Assembly: GCA_034430555.1 (NCBI GenBank)
Contig: DAOUEM010000495.1
Coordinates: 1-64,000, forward strand
Direction of reading: 5' to 3'
DNA: 64,000 bases
Origin: DAOTXK01 sp034430555
GTDB taxonomy: Bacteria; Chloroflexota; Anaerolineae; Aggregatilineales; Ch27
Positions within the stretch are counted from its first letter, which is position 1. Each line of letters starts with the position of its first letter. Of the stretch, positions 23,246 through 32,029 are shown in pieces. A program made the position numbers and the translations under genes. The notes beneath the pieces were generated by a model, which was given only the letters and a program-made list of their open reading frames with translations, did no database searches and was not told where the DNA came from.

Positions 23246-24910
23246 ATGCTTGTTCGCCGCTTCGCCGCCTACCGGTCCCACCTGGTAGCGGACCTGCTGG
23301 CCGGCGCGACGGGGGCCATCGCCGGCACACCCCAGGCGATGGCCTTCGCCATCATCGCCGGGATCAGCCCGGTGTACGGCCTGTATACCGCCATCGTCTC
23401 GACCATCGTCGGGACGCTGGTGCAGAGTTCCACCTTTATGACCATCGGCCCAACCAACGCGCTGGCCCTGGCCGTGGGCAGCACGCTGGCTCCCTTCGCC
23501 GGGGATGGCAGCCAGATCGAGCGGCTGGTCACCCTGACGCTGCTGGTCGGCCTGTTCCAGCTGGTGTTCGGGCTGCTGCGCCTGGGCGATATCACCCGCT
23601 TCGTCTCCAATGCCGTGATGACCGGCTTCATCACCGGGGCGGCCTGCCTGATCATCATGGGCCAGTTGACGCACCTGGTCGGTTATGAAGGCCCGGGCGG
23701 CGGCGGGGCTTTGGGCAGCCTGTGGGACCTGCTCACCCACCTTCCCCAGATCGACCCGGCGACCACCGTCATCGGCGTGATGGCGACCGTGATCATTTAC
23801 CGCCTGCATCACACCCGCTACCGCAGCATCGCCACCATGACGGCCATCATCATTACGGCCCTGCTGGTCGCGATCCTGGGCTGGGGCCAGGTCAAATTGG
23901 TGCGGGAACTGTCGACGATTCCCAACATCCTACCGCCTTTTGTCCTGCCTACGCTGCAATACGCGCCGGACCTGCTGACCTCGGCGCTGGCCATCGCCCT
24001 CCTGGCCCTGGTGCAGAGCGCCGGCATCTCCAAGACGGTGCACGAGCCGGACGGCAGCACGTCCAATATCTCACGCGATTTCGTCGGGCAGGGCGCGGCC
24101 AACCTGGCCGGGGCTTTCTTCCAGAACATGCCCTCCGGCGGGTCGCTGTCGCGGACGGCCGTCAATGTGGCGGCGGGGGCGCGGACTCGCCTGGCGAACA
24201 TCTACGCCGGCCTGATGGTAGCCGCGATCTTGCTGTTGTTAGGCTCGTTGACCGAGCGCATCCCCCTGGCGGCGCTGGCCGGTCACCTGCTGGTGGCCGC
24301 CTCCAGCCTGATCAAGCTGGACGAAATTCGCATGGTGTGGCGGGTCAGCCGGACGGCGCGGGCAGTGATGCTGGCGACCTTCGGCGCGACCATGGTGCTG
24401 CCGCTGGAATACAGCATTTACATCGGCGTCGGGTTGTCCCTGCTGATGTACGCCTATACCTCGTCCAACCGGCTGACGGTGGTGCAGCTCGTGCCGACCG
24501 ACGACCACCACTTCCGCGAAGCGCCCGTCCCCAAGACGCTGGCCGGCGGCCAGCCGACCGTGATCGGCGTGTACGGCAACCTGTACTTCGCCGCGGTGGA
24601 AACGCTGGCCCACGCCCTGCCCGATCCGGGTGAGGCGGAGCGTCCGGTGGTCGTGCTGCGGCTGCGCGGCAACGAATACCTGGGCAGCACGGGCATCCAC
24701 CTGCTGGAGCGGTACGCCACCCAACTGCGGGCAGCGGGGGGCCGCCTGATGCTGGCGGGCATCAGCCCGGCGGTGGCGGATCAGCTAGAGCGCACCGGCA
24801 CGCTCGACTGGCTGGGCAGGGAGAACGTCTTCACCGCTGGCGAGACGCTGTTCCGCGCCACCGAGGACGCCCTGCAGCAGGCGCAGGAATGGCTGGCCGC
24901 GGCCCGCTAA
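23246..24910 (+). CDS. SulP-family inorganic anion transporter with STAS domain
   Basis: Membrane protein of 554 residues. The first about 400 residues carry the helices of the SulP fold, including the AGISPVYGLYTAIV segment near residue 45 that defines the family, and NMPSGGSLSRTAVN near 292. From about 425 a cytoplasmic STAS domain follows (VIGVYGNLYFAAVETL, STGIHLLERYATQLRAAGG). Such carriers move sulfate, bicarbonate or other anions, and the plant molybdate carrier MOT1 belongs to the same family. Its place directly after a W/Mo-dependent oxidoreductase makes oxyanion supply an attractive inference, though sulfate or bicarbonate is equally possible. Confidence 0.87.
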   Translation: MLVRRFAAYRSHLVADLLAGATGAIAGTPQAMAFAIIAGISPVYGLYTAIVSTIVGTLVQSSTFMTIGPTNALALAVGSTLAPFAGDGSQIERLVTLTLLVGLFQLVFGLLRLGDITRFVSNAVMTGFITGAACLIIMGQLTHLVGYEGPGGGGALGSLWDLLTHLPQIDPATTVIGVMATVIIYRLHHTRYRSIATMTAIIITALLVAILGWGQVKLVRELSTIPNILPPFVLPTLQYAPDLLTSALAIALLALVQSAGISKTVHEPDGSTSNISRDFVGQGAANLAGAFFQNMPSGGSLSRTAVNVAAGARTRLANIYAGLMVAAILLLLGSLTERIPLAALAGHLLVAASSLIKLDEIRMVWRVSRTARAVMLATFGATMVLPLEYSIYIGVGLSLLMYAYTSSNRLTVVQLVPTDDHHFREAPVPKTLAGGQPTVIGVYGNLYFAAVETLAHALPDPGEAERPVVVLRLRGNEYLGSTGIHLLERYATQLRAAGGRLMLAGISPAVADQLERTGTLDWLGRENVFTAGETLFRATEDALQQAQEWLAAAR

Positions 24911-25064
24911 TGGATGCTGGCCGAATGGCCCCATCCACGCCATCACATTACAATCCGCCCCCGGTTTACCTGCCCATCGCGTAGCACGCGCCGCGTGGCG
25001 CACCGGAGCGGTTTCTGGTAGTTTCATGCCTGTTTGAGCCATTGTCTAAGGATACAGCCGTCTG

Positions 25065-26465
25065 ATGGAACCGGAATACCACCAGCCTACCCCCAGCCGA
25101 CCGTCCGCCCTCAGCCGGGTGTGGCGCTCGATCCGGCGAGAGCCGCTCTGGCCGGGCGATGACCGGGGCCGGATGCGCCTCGCCATGAACGACCTGATTC
25201 TGCACCTGCACCCGCCGCGAGTCTCGCGCCGCGCCATCCGCCTGACCTATACCTTCGGCCTGGGCGGGATCGCCCTGCTGCTGCTGACGGTGCAGGTGGC
25301 GACCGGCGTGCTGCTGATGTTCGCCTACACGCCCTCGCCGGAAGGCGCGTATAACAGCCTGGTGGCCCTGCAAACCGAGGTTTATTTCGGCCAGTTGATC
25401 CGCAACCTGCATCACTGGAGCGCCAACCTGCTGCTGATCGTGGTCTTTTTGCACCTGCTGCGCGTCTTTTACACGGCGGCCTTCCGGCGCCCGCGCGAGT
25501 TCAACTGGCAGTTGGGCCTGGCCCTGCTGGGGCTGGCGGCCCTGGCGAACTTCACCGGCTACCTGCTGCCCTGGGACCAGCTCTCCTACTGGGCGGTGAC
25601 GGTTGGGGCGAGCCTGCTGGGCTACATTCCGCTGATCGGGGCGCCGATCAAAGACCTGCTGCTGGGCGGACCCTCGGTCAACGCCACCACGCTCAGCAAC
25701 TTTTACGCGCTGCACGTCATGCTGATCCCGCTGGGTTTTCTCGTGCTCACCGTCTACCACATCTGGCGCACGCGTAAGGACAAGTTCAGCGTGCCGCGCC
25801 GCCTGGGCGAAGACTCGCCGCCCAAGCCCCTGGAAATGGTGACCACCATCCCCCACCTGGTAAGCCGCGAGGTGATCGTGGCGCTGGTGGTGCTGGCCGT
25901 CCTGCTGACCTGGGCGACCTTCATCGACGCGCCGCTGCTGGACGCCGCCGATCCCAACCATCCCCCCAACCCCACCCGCGCTGCCTGGTATTTCCTGGGC
26001 ATCCAGGAGCTGCTGCTGCACTTCCACCCGACGTTTGGGGCCTTCGTCATCCCGGCGCTGACCATCGGCGCCTTGATCGCGCTGCCCTACCTGCCCGACG
26101 AGCACGATACGACCGGCATCTGGTTCCGCTCCAGGCGGGGACGAGTTTTAGCACTGATCAGCCTGCTGCTGGGCATCGGGGCGACGGCGGCGCTGGTCCT
26201 GCTGGACGACAACGGCTTCGCCCTGTCAAGTCTGCTGGCCTTCCTGCCGGCCTGGATCGGCAACGGCCTGGTCCCGCTGGGGTTCGCCATGCTGGCGGCT
26301 TATGGCTATACGCGCCTGCTGGGCTGGATCGGCGCCAATCCCGGCGAAGTCCGGCTGGCGCTGTTCACGCTGCTGCTGGCGGTCTTCATCACGCTGACGG
26401 TGATCGGCGTCTTCTTCCGGGGGGCGGATATGGCCCTACGGTTACCGTGGGAGGCGGGCTTATGA
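25065..26465 (+). CDS. Fused b-type cytochrome of a bc-type quinol oxidoreductase
   Basis: Protein of 466 residues joining a four-helix cytochrome b6-like part with a subunit-IV-like C-terminal part plus two or three extra helices. The two bis-His heme sites are visible: RNLHHWSANLLLIVVFLHLLR around residues 121-140 and YALHVMLIPLGFLVLTVYH around 215-233. The quinol-site PEWY motif is replaced by RAAWYFLGIQELL. It forms the membrane core that passes quinol electrons to the Rieske protein encoded next (ATGA overlap) and to the tetraheme cytochrome after it. An about 40-residue hydrophilic N-terminal tail is unusual. The 154-bp upstream gap holds a small CACGC/GCGTG hairpin and no clear promoter. 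Confidence 0.9.
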   Translation: MEPEYHQPTPSRPSALSRVWRSIRREPLWPGDDRGRMRLAMNDLILHLHPPRVSRRAIRLTYTFGLGGIALLLLTVQVATGVLLMFAYTPSPEGAYNSLVALQTEVYFGQLIRNLHHWSANLLLIVVFLHLLRVFYTAAFRRPREFNWQLGLALLGLAALANFTGYLLPWDQLSYWAVTVGASLLGYIPLIGAPIKDLLLGGPSVNATTLSNFYALHVMLIPLGFLVLTVYHIWRTRKDKFSVPRRLGEDSPPKPLEMVTTIPHLVSREVIVALVVLAVLLTWATFIDAPLLDAADPNHPPNPTRAAWYFLGIQELLLHFHPTFGAFVIPALTIGALIALPYLPDEHDTTGIWFRSRRGRVLALISLLLGIGATAALVLLDDNGFALSSLLAFLPAWIGNGLVPLGFAMLAAYGYTRLLGWIGANPGEVRLALFTLLLAVFITLTVIGVFFRGADMALRLPWEAGL

Positions 26466-26995
26466 GCGACTCGCACGCGACCCCATCCGACCTGCCCCGC
26501 CGCGATTTCCTCAAGCTGGCCTGGGGCACGCTGGCGACGGCCACCGGACTCGGCCTGGGCTACATCGGCCTGCGTTTTCTCGGCTCGCGGGTGGGCGAGG
26601 GTGATTTCGGCGGGCCGGTCACCGCCGGGCGCGTCGACGATTTCCCACCGGGCACGGTGACGCCGGTCAGCAGCGGCCAGTTTTACCTGGTGCGCGGCGA
26701 AGACGGCGGCTTCCTGGCGCTGTATCGCAAGTGCACGCACCTGGACTGCGTGGTGCTGTGGGAGGAAGCCGAGGGCCGCTTCCAGTGCCCCTGCCACGGC
26801 TCGGTCTTCCAGTCGGATGGGGACGTGCTCAACCCGCCCGCGCCGCGCCCGCTGGCCCGCTTCCCCGTCACCTTCGAGGACGGCAAGGTGATCGTGGATA
26901 CCGGCGCGCTGATCGAGCGGGTCGCCGTCGGCCCGGAGGACGTGGTTTTCCCACCGGCACCAACGCCGACAGCGGTGGAGGAAGAGGCACCGTGA
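26462..26995 (+). CDS. Rieske [2Fe-2S] protein with Tat signal
   Basis: Protein of 177 residues. The twin-arginine motif RRDFLKLAWG is at about 18-27 and leads into one membrane anchor, so the protein is folded before export. The cluster ligands are in CTHLDC and CPCHGS. It takes electrons from quinol at the cytochrome b and hands them to the tetraheme cytochrome. ATG 26462 overlaps the cytochrome b stop, and its own stop overlaps the GTG of the next gene, so the three genes form a tightly coupled operon. The Pro/Thr-rich C-terminal tail (PPAPTPTAVEEEAP) extends beyond the usual fold. Confidence 0.92.
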   Translation: MSDSHATPSDLPRRDFLKLAWGTLATATGLGLGYIGLRFLGSRVGEGDFGGPVTAGRVDDFPPGTVTPVSSGQFYLVRGEDGGFLALYRKCTHLDCVVLWEEAEGRFQCPCHGSVFQSDGDVLNPPAPRPLARFPVTFEDGKVIVDTGALIERVAVGPEDVVFPPAPTPTAVEEEAP

Positions 26996-28272
26996 ACCGG
27001 ATCATGAAGTGGATCGGGCTGCTGGCGACGGCGGTGCTGTTCGTGATGGTCGTGGTCAACATTGTGCGGGAACCGGCCCGCCAGGCGGGGGCCCTGTCCG
27101 ACTACCAGGCGGCAGCCGTCGACCGCGGCATGACGACCTACGCCCAGCACTGCGCGCGCTGTCATGGGGCCGGCGGTGAGGGGTTAGGCGTTTACCGGGC
27201 ACTGGACCAGGATTTCGTCCGGCAGCAGGACGAGCGGCTGCTGTTCAACACCGTCGAGCGCGGGCGCTACGCCACGGACATGGCTCCCTTTGGCATCAAC
27301 GAGGGCGGGGCGCTCTCCCACGGCCAGATCGACAACCTGGTGCTGCTGCTGCAGCTCGGCGACTGGCCGGCCATCGAGCAGCGCGTGGCCGACCTGGATT
27401 TGATGCCCACCGAGGCCGACATCCTGGCGGCGATGGGGCCGGACCTCACCCTGCCGCTGGCCGAAGTCGGCGACGGCGAAACGCTGGCCCTGGCGCAGAG
27501 TCTGTTCGCCGAGCACTGCGTGGAATGCCACGGCGAAAACGGCGAGGGCACCGCCGACGCACCCGCCCTCAACGACCCCTACGTGCGCAATATGCCCGTC
27601 GCGCAGGTTTACGAGATCGTGACCATCGGCGTGCGCAATACGGAGATGGAAGGCTTCGAAGGCACGCTGACGGTGGACGACATCGCGGCGCTGATCTACC
27701 TGCTGCAAAACGGCGCGTTCGGCCCGGAGGCGCTGGCCGCCGTCGACCCGGGGCCGGACCTGGCCGCGCTGGCGGAAGGTCTCGACGGGCAGGTTCTGTT
27801 CCAGACGTGGTGCGCCATCTGCCACGGGGTGCGCGGCGAAGGTGGCTCCATCGCGCCGTCGCTCAACGACATCCCGGCGCTCTCCGCCGACTTCATCACC
27901 AGCCGGGTGCGGGGCGGCAAAAACGCCATGCCCCCCTTCCCGGAGGCCGACGTGACCCCCAACCAACTGGCGGCCATCATCCTCTACGCGCAGGGCAACA
28001 TTTTCGGATCGGGCCTGCCGGTTTACACGCCGGAAGAGCTGGCCGCCGCCCGCGATACATACATCCTGCACTGTGCGGAATGCCACGGCGACTCTGGCGA
28101 GGGCACCCCCGCCGACGGGCCGCGCATCGTGACCTCTCCGCCCATGCGCGCCGTGGCGATCATCAATTTCGTGCGGGTTGGCTCCGTCGATACACCCGCT
28201 ATCACCGCAGCGGAAGTCTCCGAGGCCGACCTGGCGCTGATCGTGGCTTACCTGCACAGCCTGGCGCGCTGA
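26992..28272 (+). CDS. Membrane-anchored tetraheme cytochrome c of the bc complex
   Basis: Protein of 426 residues. An N-terminal anchor helix (WIGLLATAVLFVMVVVNIV) is followed by four cytochrome-c domains with heme motifs CARCH (Cys54), CVECH (176), CAICH (274) and CAECH (361), each in a similar HGxxGEG context. It replaces the monoheme cytochrome c1 or f in the bc operon and should carry electrons from the Rieske protein to a terminal acceptor. GTG 26992 overlaps the Rieske stop (GTGA). The longer frame upstream runs through the Rieske gene and is not used. Four mono-heme domains in tandem suggest internal duplication. Confidence 0.9.
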   Translation: MNRIMKWIGLLATAVLFVMVVVNIVREPARQAGALSDYQAAAVDRGMTTYAQHCARCHGAGGEGLGVYRALDQDFVRQQDERLLFNTVERGRYATDMAPFGINEGGALSHGQIDNLVLLLQLGDWPAIEQRVADLDLMPTEADILAAMGPDLTLPLAEVGDGETLALAQSLFAEHCVECHGENGEGTADAPALNDPYVRNMPVAQVYEIVTIGVRNTEMEGFEGTLTVDDIAALIYLLQNGAFGPEALAAVDPGPDLAALAEGLDGQVLFQTWCAICHGVRGEGGSIAPSLNDIPALSADFITSRVRGGKNAMPPFPEADVTPNQLAAIILYAQGNIFGSGLPVYTPEELAAARDTYILHCAECHGDSGEGTPADGPRIVTSPPMRAVAIINFVRVGSVDTPAITAAEVSEADLALIVAYLHSLAR

Positions 28273-28464
28273 CCGTCCTCCCGGATGGCAGAATCGAGCG
28301 GGTGGGCTATCATCGGCAGGCTGGGCGACGGTATACCGCAGACATCCCGTAACCTTTCGCCCAAAAATCCGTTGTTACCAGCAGATGTGCCTGCCAGGTT
28401 GCAGCCAACACGGCGGGCCTCATTTTAGTTGCGGTACCACCGCCAGAACCTGGAGTTTTGTTTG

Positions 28465-30249
28465 ATGACCACCTATGCCGACCGCCCCTGGACCCAACAT
28501 TACGATGATGGCGTGCCCGCCACGCTGGCACCCTACCCGGAAAACACCCTGCACGACCTGCTGCGCCAGACGGCCGCCCGGCTGCCCGATCACCCGGCAT
28601 TGGTCACCAAGACGCGGCTGCCGCTGCTCGGCTACCGGCAGCACACCCTCACCTACAGGGAGCTAGACGCCCTCTCCGACGCGCTGGCCGCCGCACTGAT
28701 CGACCTCGGCCTGGAAAAGGGCGAACGCGTGGTGATCGTCATGCCCAATATCACGGCCTTCGTGATCGCCTACTACGGCACGCTGAAGGCGGGCGGCGTG
28801 GTGGCCGCCACCAACCCGACCTATCCCGCCGAGCGTTTGCGCTACCAGATCGACGACTGTGACGCCCGCTTCGTGATCGCGATGAGCATGTTTTACGACA
28901 CGATCAAGTCGATCCAGGCAGAGACGAAAGTGGAGCACGTCGTCGTCGCCAACCTGAAAGACCACCTGCACCCGCTGGCGCGCCTGCTCTTTAACCTGGC
29001 GATGGAGAAAAAGGACGGCCACTACGTCGCGGCGCTGGGGGAGGGTGATTTCTGGCTGGAGGATTTGCTGGCGCGTCACGCCGGGCAGCGGCCCGACCGG
29101 GCCATCACGCCCGATGACCTGGCCCTGATCCAGTACACGGGCGGCACGACCGGTATCAGCAAAGGCGCGCTGTCCACGCACCGGGCGCTGGCCGCCAGCA
29201 CCCGCCAGGTGGACGTGTGGACCTCCGTCAAGCTGCCGGGGGTGCCGGAAAAACCGCGCCACGAGATGGTCGTGCTGGCCGCGCTGCCGATGTTCCATGT
29301 GTACGGGCTGGTGGTGCTGCTCAGCCTGGCGGTGTCCTCCGGCATGAGCATCGTGCTGGTGCCTAACCCGCGCGACGTCGACGGCCTGGTGGACCTGCTC
29401 GACCACTGCCGCCCGGACATCTTCCTGGGCGTGCCAGCGTTGTACAGCGCCATTCTGGATCACCCCGCCATCAAGTCCGGCCAGGTGCGGCTCGATTCGA
29501 TCCAGATTTCGCAGAGCGGCGCCTCGCCGATGCACCCCGCGCTCAAAGAAGCCTTTGAGGCCGCCGGGGGGCGCTGCCTGTTCGAAGGCTACGGCATGAG
29601 CGAGATTCCCTGCGGCAATCACTCCAACCCGCTGGTGGGGGAGAACAAGCCCTATTCCGTGGGGCTGCCGCTGCCGGACGTGGACTGCCGCATCGTCTCC
29701 GTGGAAGACGGCACGACCGAAATGCCGGTCGGCGAGGTGGGTGAGATCATCATCCACGCCCCGCACATGATGAGCGGCTACCACAAGATGCCAACCGAAA
29801 CCGCCAACGTGCTGCGCGAATACGAAGGCCGCCAGTGGGTGTATACCGGCGACGTCGGCTATATGGATACCGACGGCTACTTCTTCATCGTGGATCGCAA
29901 GAAGGACATGGCGCTGATCGGCGGCTTTAACGTCTTCCCCAACATGGTGGAACAGGTGCTGATCAAACACCCGGCGGTGCAGGATGTTGGCGTGGCCTCG
30001 ATCCCCCATCCCAAGCGGATCGGGCAGGAAGCGCTCAAGGCCTGGATCGTGCTCAATGAGGGCCAGACCGTCAGCGAGGAGGATTTGATCGCCTTCTGCG
30101 AGCCGCACCTGGCCGGCTACGAGATTCCGCGCCGCTACGCCTTCGTGGCGGAACTGCCGCGCTCCACGGTGGGCAAGGTACTGCGCCGCGAGCTGGTCCA
30201 GCTGGAGGTGGAAGGGGTCAGCGGGGCAGAATCGGCGTCCGCCGGTTAG
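28465..30249 (+). CDS. Long-chain acyl-CoA synthetase (AMP-forming)
   Basis: ANL-superfamily ligase of 594 residues. Motif A3 (IQYTGGTTGISKGAL) is near residue 220, A5 GYGMSE near 375, A7 YTGDVGYMD near 455, A8 VDRKKDMALIGGFNVFP near 472-488, and the catalytic Lys in STVGKVLRREL near 575. It activates fatty acids to acyl-CoA for degradation or lipid synthesis. I take ATG 28465 (TGGAG 10 nt upstream) rather than an upstream in-frame GTG at 28429. The 192-bp gap before it shows no convincing promoter. It converges with larB, 3 bp apart, with no visible terminator. Confidence 0.88.
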   Translation: MTTYADRPWTQHYDDGVPATLAPYPENTLHDLLRQTAARLPDHPALVTKTRLPLLGYRQHTLTYRELDALSDALAAALIDLGLEKGERVVIVMPNITAFVIAYYGTLKAGGVVAATNPTYPAERLRYQIDDCDARFVIAMSMFYDTIKSIQAETKVEHVVVANLKDHLHPLARLLFNLAMEKKDGHYVAALGEGDFWLEDLLARHAGQRPDRAITPDDLALIQYTGGTTGISKGALSTHRALAASTRQVDVWTSVKLPGVPEKPRHEMVVLAALPMFHVYGLVVLLSLAVSSGMSIVLVPNPRDVDGLVDLLDHCRPDIFLGVPALYSAILDHPAIKSGQVRLDSIQISQSGASPMHPALKEAFEAAGGRCLFEGYGMSEIPCGNHSNPLVGENKPYSVGLPLPDVDCRIVSVEDGTTEMPVGEVGEIIIHAPHMMSGYHKMPTETANVLREYEGRQWVYTGDVGYMDTDGYFFIVDRKKDMALIGGFNVFPNMVEQVLIKHPAVQDVGVASIPHPKRIGQEALKAWIVLNEGQTVSEEDLIAFCEPHLAGYEIPRRYAFVAELPRSTVGKVLRRELVQLEVEGVSGAESASAG

Positions 30250-30252
30250 CCG

Positions 30253-30984
30253 TCAACCCCCGCTGTTGGGCGCTGGATCGGGGCGGCCCTCCCGGATTTT
30301 ACGCAGCAGGCGGTGGGCAGCGGCGGCAGCGCCCAGGCCGTTGTCGAAGTTGACCACGGTCACGCCGGGCGCGCAGCTGTTGAGCATACCCAGCAGCGCG
30401 GCCAATCCCTGGAAGCTGGCCCCGTAACCGACGCTGGTCGGCACGGCGATGATGGGGGGATCGACCAGACCGCCAACCAGGGTGGGCAGCGCGCCTTCCA
30501 TGCCGGCCACCACGATCAGCACGTCGGCTTCGGCCAGGGTATCCACGTGGGCCAGCAGGCGATGCACGCCCGCCACGCCGACGTCATAGAGCCGCTCGAC
30601 CCGGTCTCCCAGGAAGTCCAGCACGCCGCAGGCTTCCTCGGCGACCGGCAGGTCGGAGGTGCCGGCGGCCACCACTTTCGCCAGGCCAATCACCTGGTCG
30701 GACAGGCGGCCCACCGTCAGCAGGCGGGCGGTCGAATCGTAGGCGGCGGACGCGATCTCGGCCTGGACGGCGGCAGCGTGATCGGGCGTGGCCCGACTGG
30801 CAAGCGCACATCCCTGCCGGGCGACCATATGCGTCATGATGGCCGCCACTTGCTCCGGCGTTTTACCCTCGGCATAAACGAATTCCGGCAACCCCTGCCG
30901 CCGCAGCCGGTCATGGTCCAGCCGTGCGAACTCGCCGATCACTTCCACCCCCGCACCCTCTGGCGCTCGCTTTGAATCAGTCAT
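30253..30984 (-). CDS. larB: Nickel-pincer cofactor biosynthesis protein LarB
   Basis: Protein of 243 residues with the PurE-like domain of LarB: VGRLSDQVIGLAKVVAAGTSDLPVAEEA in the middle, then GVAGVHRLLAHVD and VVAGMEGALPTLVGGLVDPPIIAVPTSVGYG. LarB carboxylates and hydrolyses nicotinic acid adenine dinucleotide, the first step toward the nickel-pincer nucleotide used by lactate racemase and related enzymes. It overlaps larE by 8 bp. Neither larC nor a LarA-type racemase is seen in the window, so the client enzyme must be encoded elsewhere. The call is firm; a PurE proper would lack the N-terminal 80 residues. Confidence 0.88.
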   Translation of the reverse strand: MTDSKRAPEGAGVEVIGEFARLDHDRLRRQGLPEFVYAEGKTPEQVAAIMTHMVARQGCALASRATPDHAAAVQAEIASAAYDSTARLLTVGRLSDQVIGLAKVVAAGTSDLPVAEEACGVLDFLGDRVERLYDVGVAGVHRLLAHVDTLAEADVLIVVAGMEGALPTLVGGLVDPPIIAVPTSVGYGASFQGLAALLGMLNSCAPGVTVVNFDNGLGAAAAAHRLLRKIREGRPDPAPNSGG

Positions 30985-31834
30985 GGCGCGTCAGGACCTC
31001 GTTGCCGCTGCCGCTGCGGAAGCCCTGTAAATCCAGCGTCACGTAGACGTACCCGGCGGCCTTGAGGTCGGCCACGATCTGATCGCGCCGGGCGACCACG
31101 GCGGGGATGTCCTCGGCGGTCACTTCGATGCGGGCGATGTTGTCGTGGTGGCGGACGCGCAGCTGCCCCAATCCGAGGGCGCGCAGGGCGTCCTCCGCCC
31201 GGTCGATCTGGGCCAGCACCGCCGGCGTGATGGTCTCGCCGTAAGCCACCCGGCTGGAGAGACAGGCCATGGCCGGCTTGTTCCAGTTGCTGAGGCCCAG
31301 GTGACGGGCCAGCCCCCGGATATCGGCCTTGGTGAAGCCGGCTTCGTGCAGGGGACTGCGCACACCGCGCTCGCGCCCGGCCTGCCGCCCCGGACGGTGA
31401 TCGCCCACGTCGTCGGCATTAAAGCCGTCCAGAATGGCGGCGTAATTTCCCTCCGCGGCCAGCGGAAACAGCTCCTCGTACAGGTGCTCTTTGCAGAAGT
31501 AACAGCGGTCCGCCGGGTTGGCGGCGTAGCGCGGATCGTGCACCTCGTCGGTGTGAACCAGCCGGTAAGGCGCGCCGATGGCCTCCAGCAGGGCGATGGC
31601 CTCCGGCTGCTCGGCGGCGCTGTAGCTCTCGCTGATGGCCATCACCGCCAGCATGTCTGCGCCCAGCACGTCGGAGGCGACCCGGGCCACCAGGGCGCTG
31701 TCCACCCCGCCGGAATAAGCCACGATCACGCGGCCCATGTCCCGCAGCAGGCTTTGCAGCCGCGCGTATTTAGCCGCCAGCGCCGGGGATAACACCTCGG
31801 CGGAAACGTCGATGTTTTCCAGTGAAATTACCAC
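30977..31834 (-). CDS. larE: ATP-dependent sacrificial sulfur transferase LarE
   Basis: PP-loop ATPase of 285 residues. SGGVDS is at 41-46 and activates the substrate carboxylate by adenylation. CYFC gives Cys111 and Cys114, and Cys191 lies in AMACLSSR, the position I associate with the sulfur-donating cysteine. Three cysteines of this kind are compatible with either a sacrificial or a cluster-based mechanism. GTG 31834 has GGGAG upstream. A strong promoter and a 24-bp palindrome lie 42-100 bp upstream. With LarB this makes the sulfur-bearing precursor of the Ni-pincer cofactor. Confidence 0.88.
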   Translation of the reverse strand: MVISLENIDVSAEVLSPALAAKYARLQSLLRDMGRVIVAYSGGVDSALVARVASDVLGADMLAVMAISESYSAAEQPEAIALLEAIGAPYRLVHTDEVHDPRYAANPADRCYFCKEHLYEELFPLAAEGNYAAILDGFNADDVGDHRPGRQAGRERGVRSPLHEAGFTKADIRGLARHLGLSNWNKPAMACLSSRVAYGETITPAVLAQIDRAEDALRALGLGQLRVRHHDNIARIEVTAEDIPAVVARRDQIVADLKAAGYVYVTLDLQGFRSGSGNEVLTRHD

Positions 31835-31875
31835 GCGGACTTCTCCCAGTAATCAGGCGTCGATGTAGGTCGTTG

Positions 31876-31899
31876 CCTATCGGCCCATGGGCCGATAGG
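31876..31899. promoter_or_regulatory. Perfect 24-bp palindrome at the larEB transcription start (candidate operator)
   Basis: Arms CCTATCGGCCCA (31876-31887) and TGGGCCGATAGG (31888-31899) are fully complementary with no spacer. On the minus strand it begins about 7 nt after the -10 box, so it covers +1 to +24 of the larE transcript, a classic repressor position. As RNA it could also form a 5' hairpin. Confidence 0.6.
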
Positions 31900-31905
31900 T
31901 TGGGG

Positions 31906-31934
31906 ATTATAGCCGCTTTTGGGGTGATGCTCAA
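31906..31934 (-). promoter_or_regulatory. Sigma70-type promoter of larE-larB
   Basis: Read on the minus strand: TTGAGC (31934-31929), a 17-nt spacer, TATAAT (31911-31906). This is the closest match to the consensus seen in the window. The transcript would have a leader of about 65 nt containing the palindrome. Confidence 0.65.
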
Positions 31935-31942
31935 AAGCAGGG

Positions 31943-31976
31943 CCGATCCGGCAGTGGCAGGGGAAACCCGGATCGG
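31943..31976 (-). terminator. Terminator-like hairpin after the GH1 gene
   Basis: Nine-bp perfect stem CCGATCCGG (31943-31951) / CCGGATCGG (31968-31976). On the minus strand a short CTTTT tract follows about 7 nt later, which is weak for an intrinsic terminator. It separates GH1 (ending 32030) from the larEB promoter. Confidence 0.4.
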
Positions 31977-32029
31977 GCAGGGGCGTATGCGGGCGACGAT
32001 ACACCCCTGCGGTTGAGGCGCGAGGCGTG

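Noticed and set aside
24910..24984. 24-codon Pro-rich frame overlapping the SulP stop (TAATG)
   Set aside because: No ribosome binding site and no conservation evidence; short frames of this kind are expected by chance.
26731..26991. N-terminal extension of the tetraheme cytochrome frame into the Rieske gene
   Set aside because: The extension is out-of-frame Rieske sequence; GTG 26992 with GGAGGAAGAGG upstream and a GTGA overlap is a far better start.
28285..28428. 47-codon ORF between the tetraheme cytochrome and acyl-CoA ligase genes
   Set aside because: No ribosome binding site and no repeat, motif or compositional support; likely chance.
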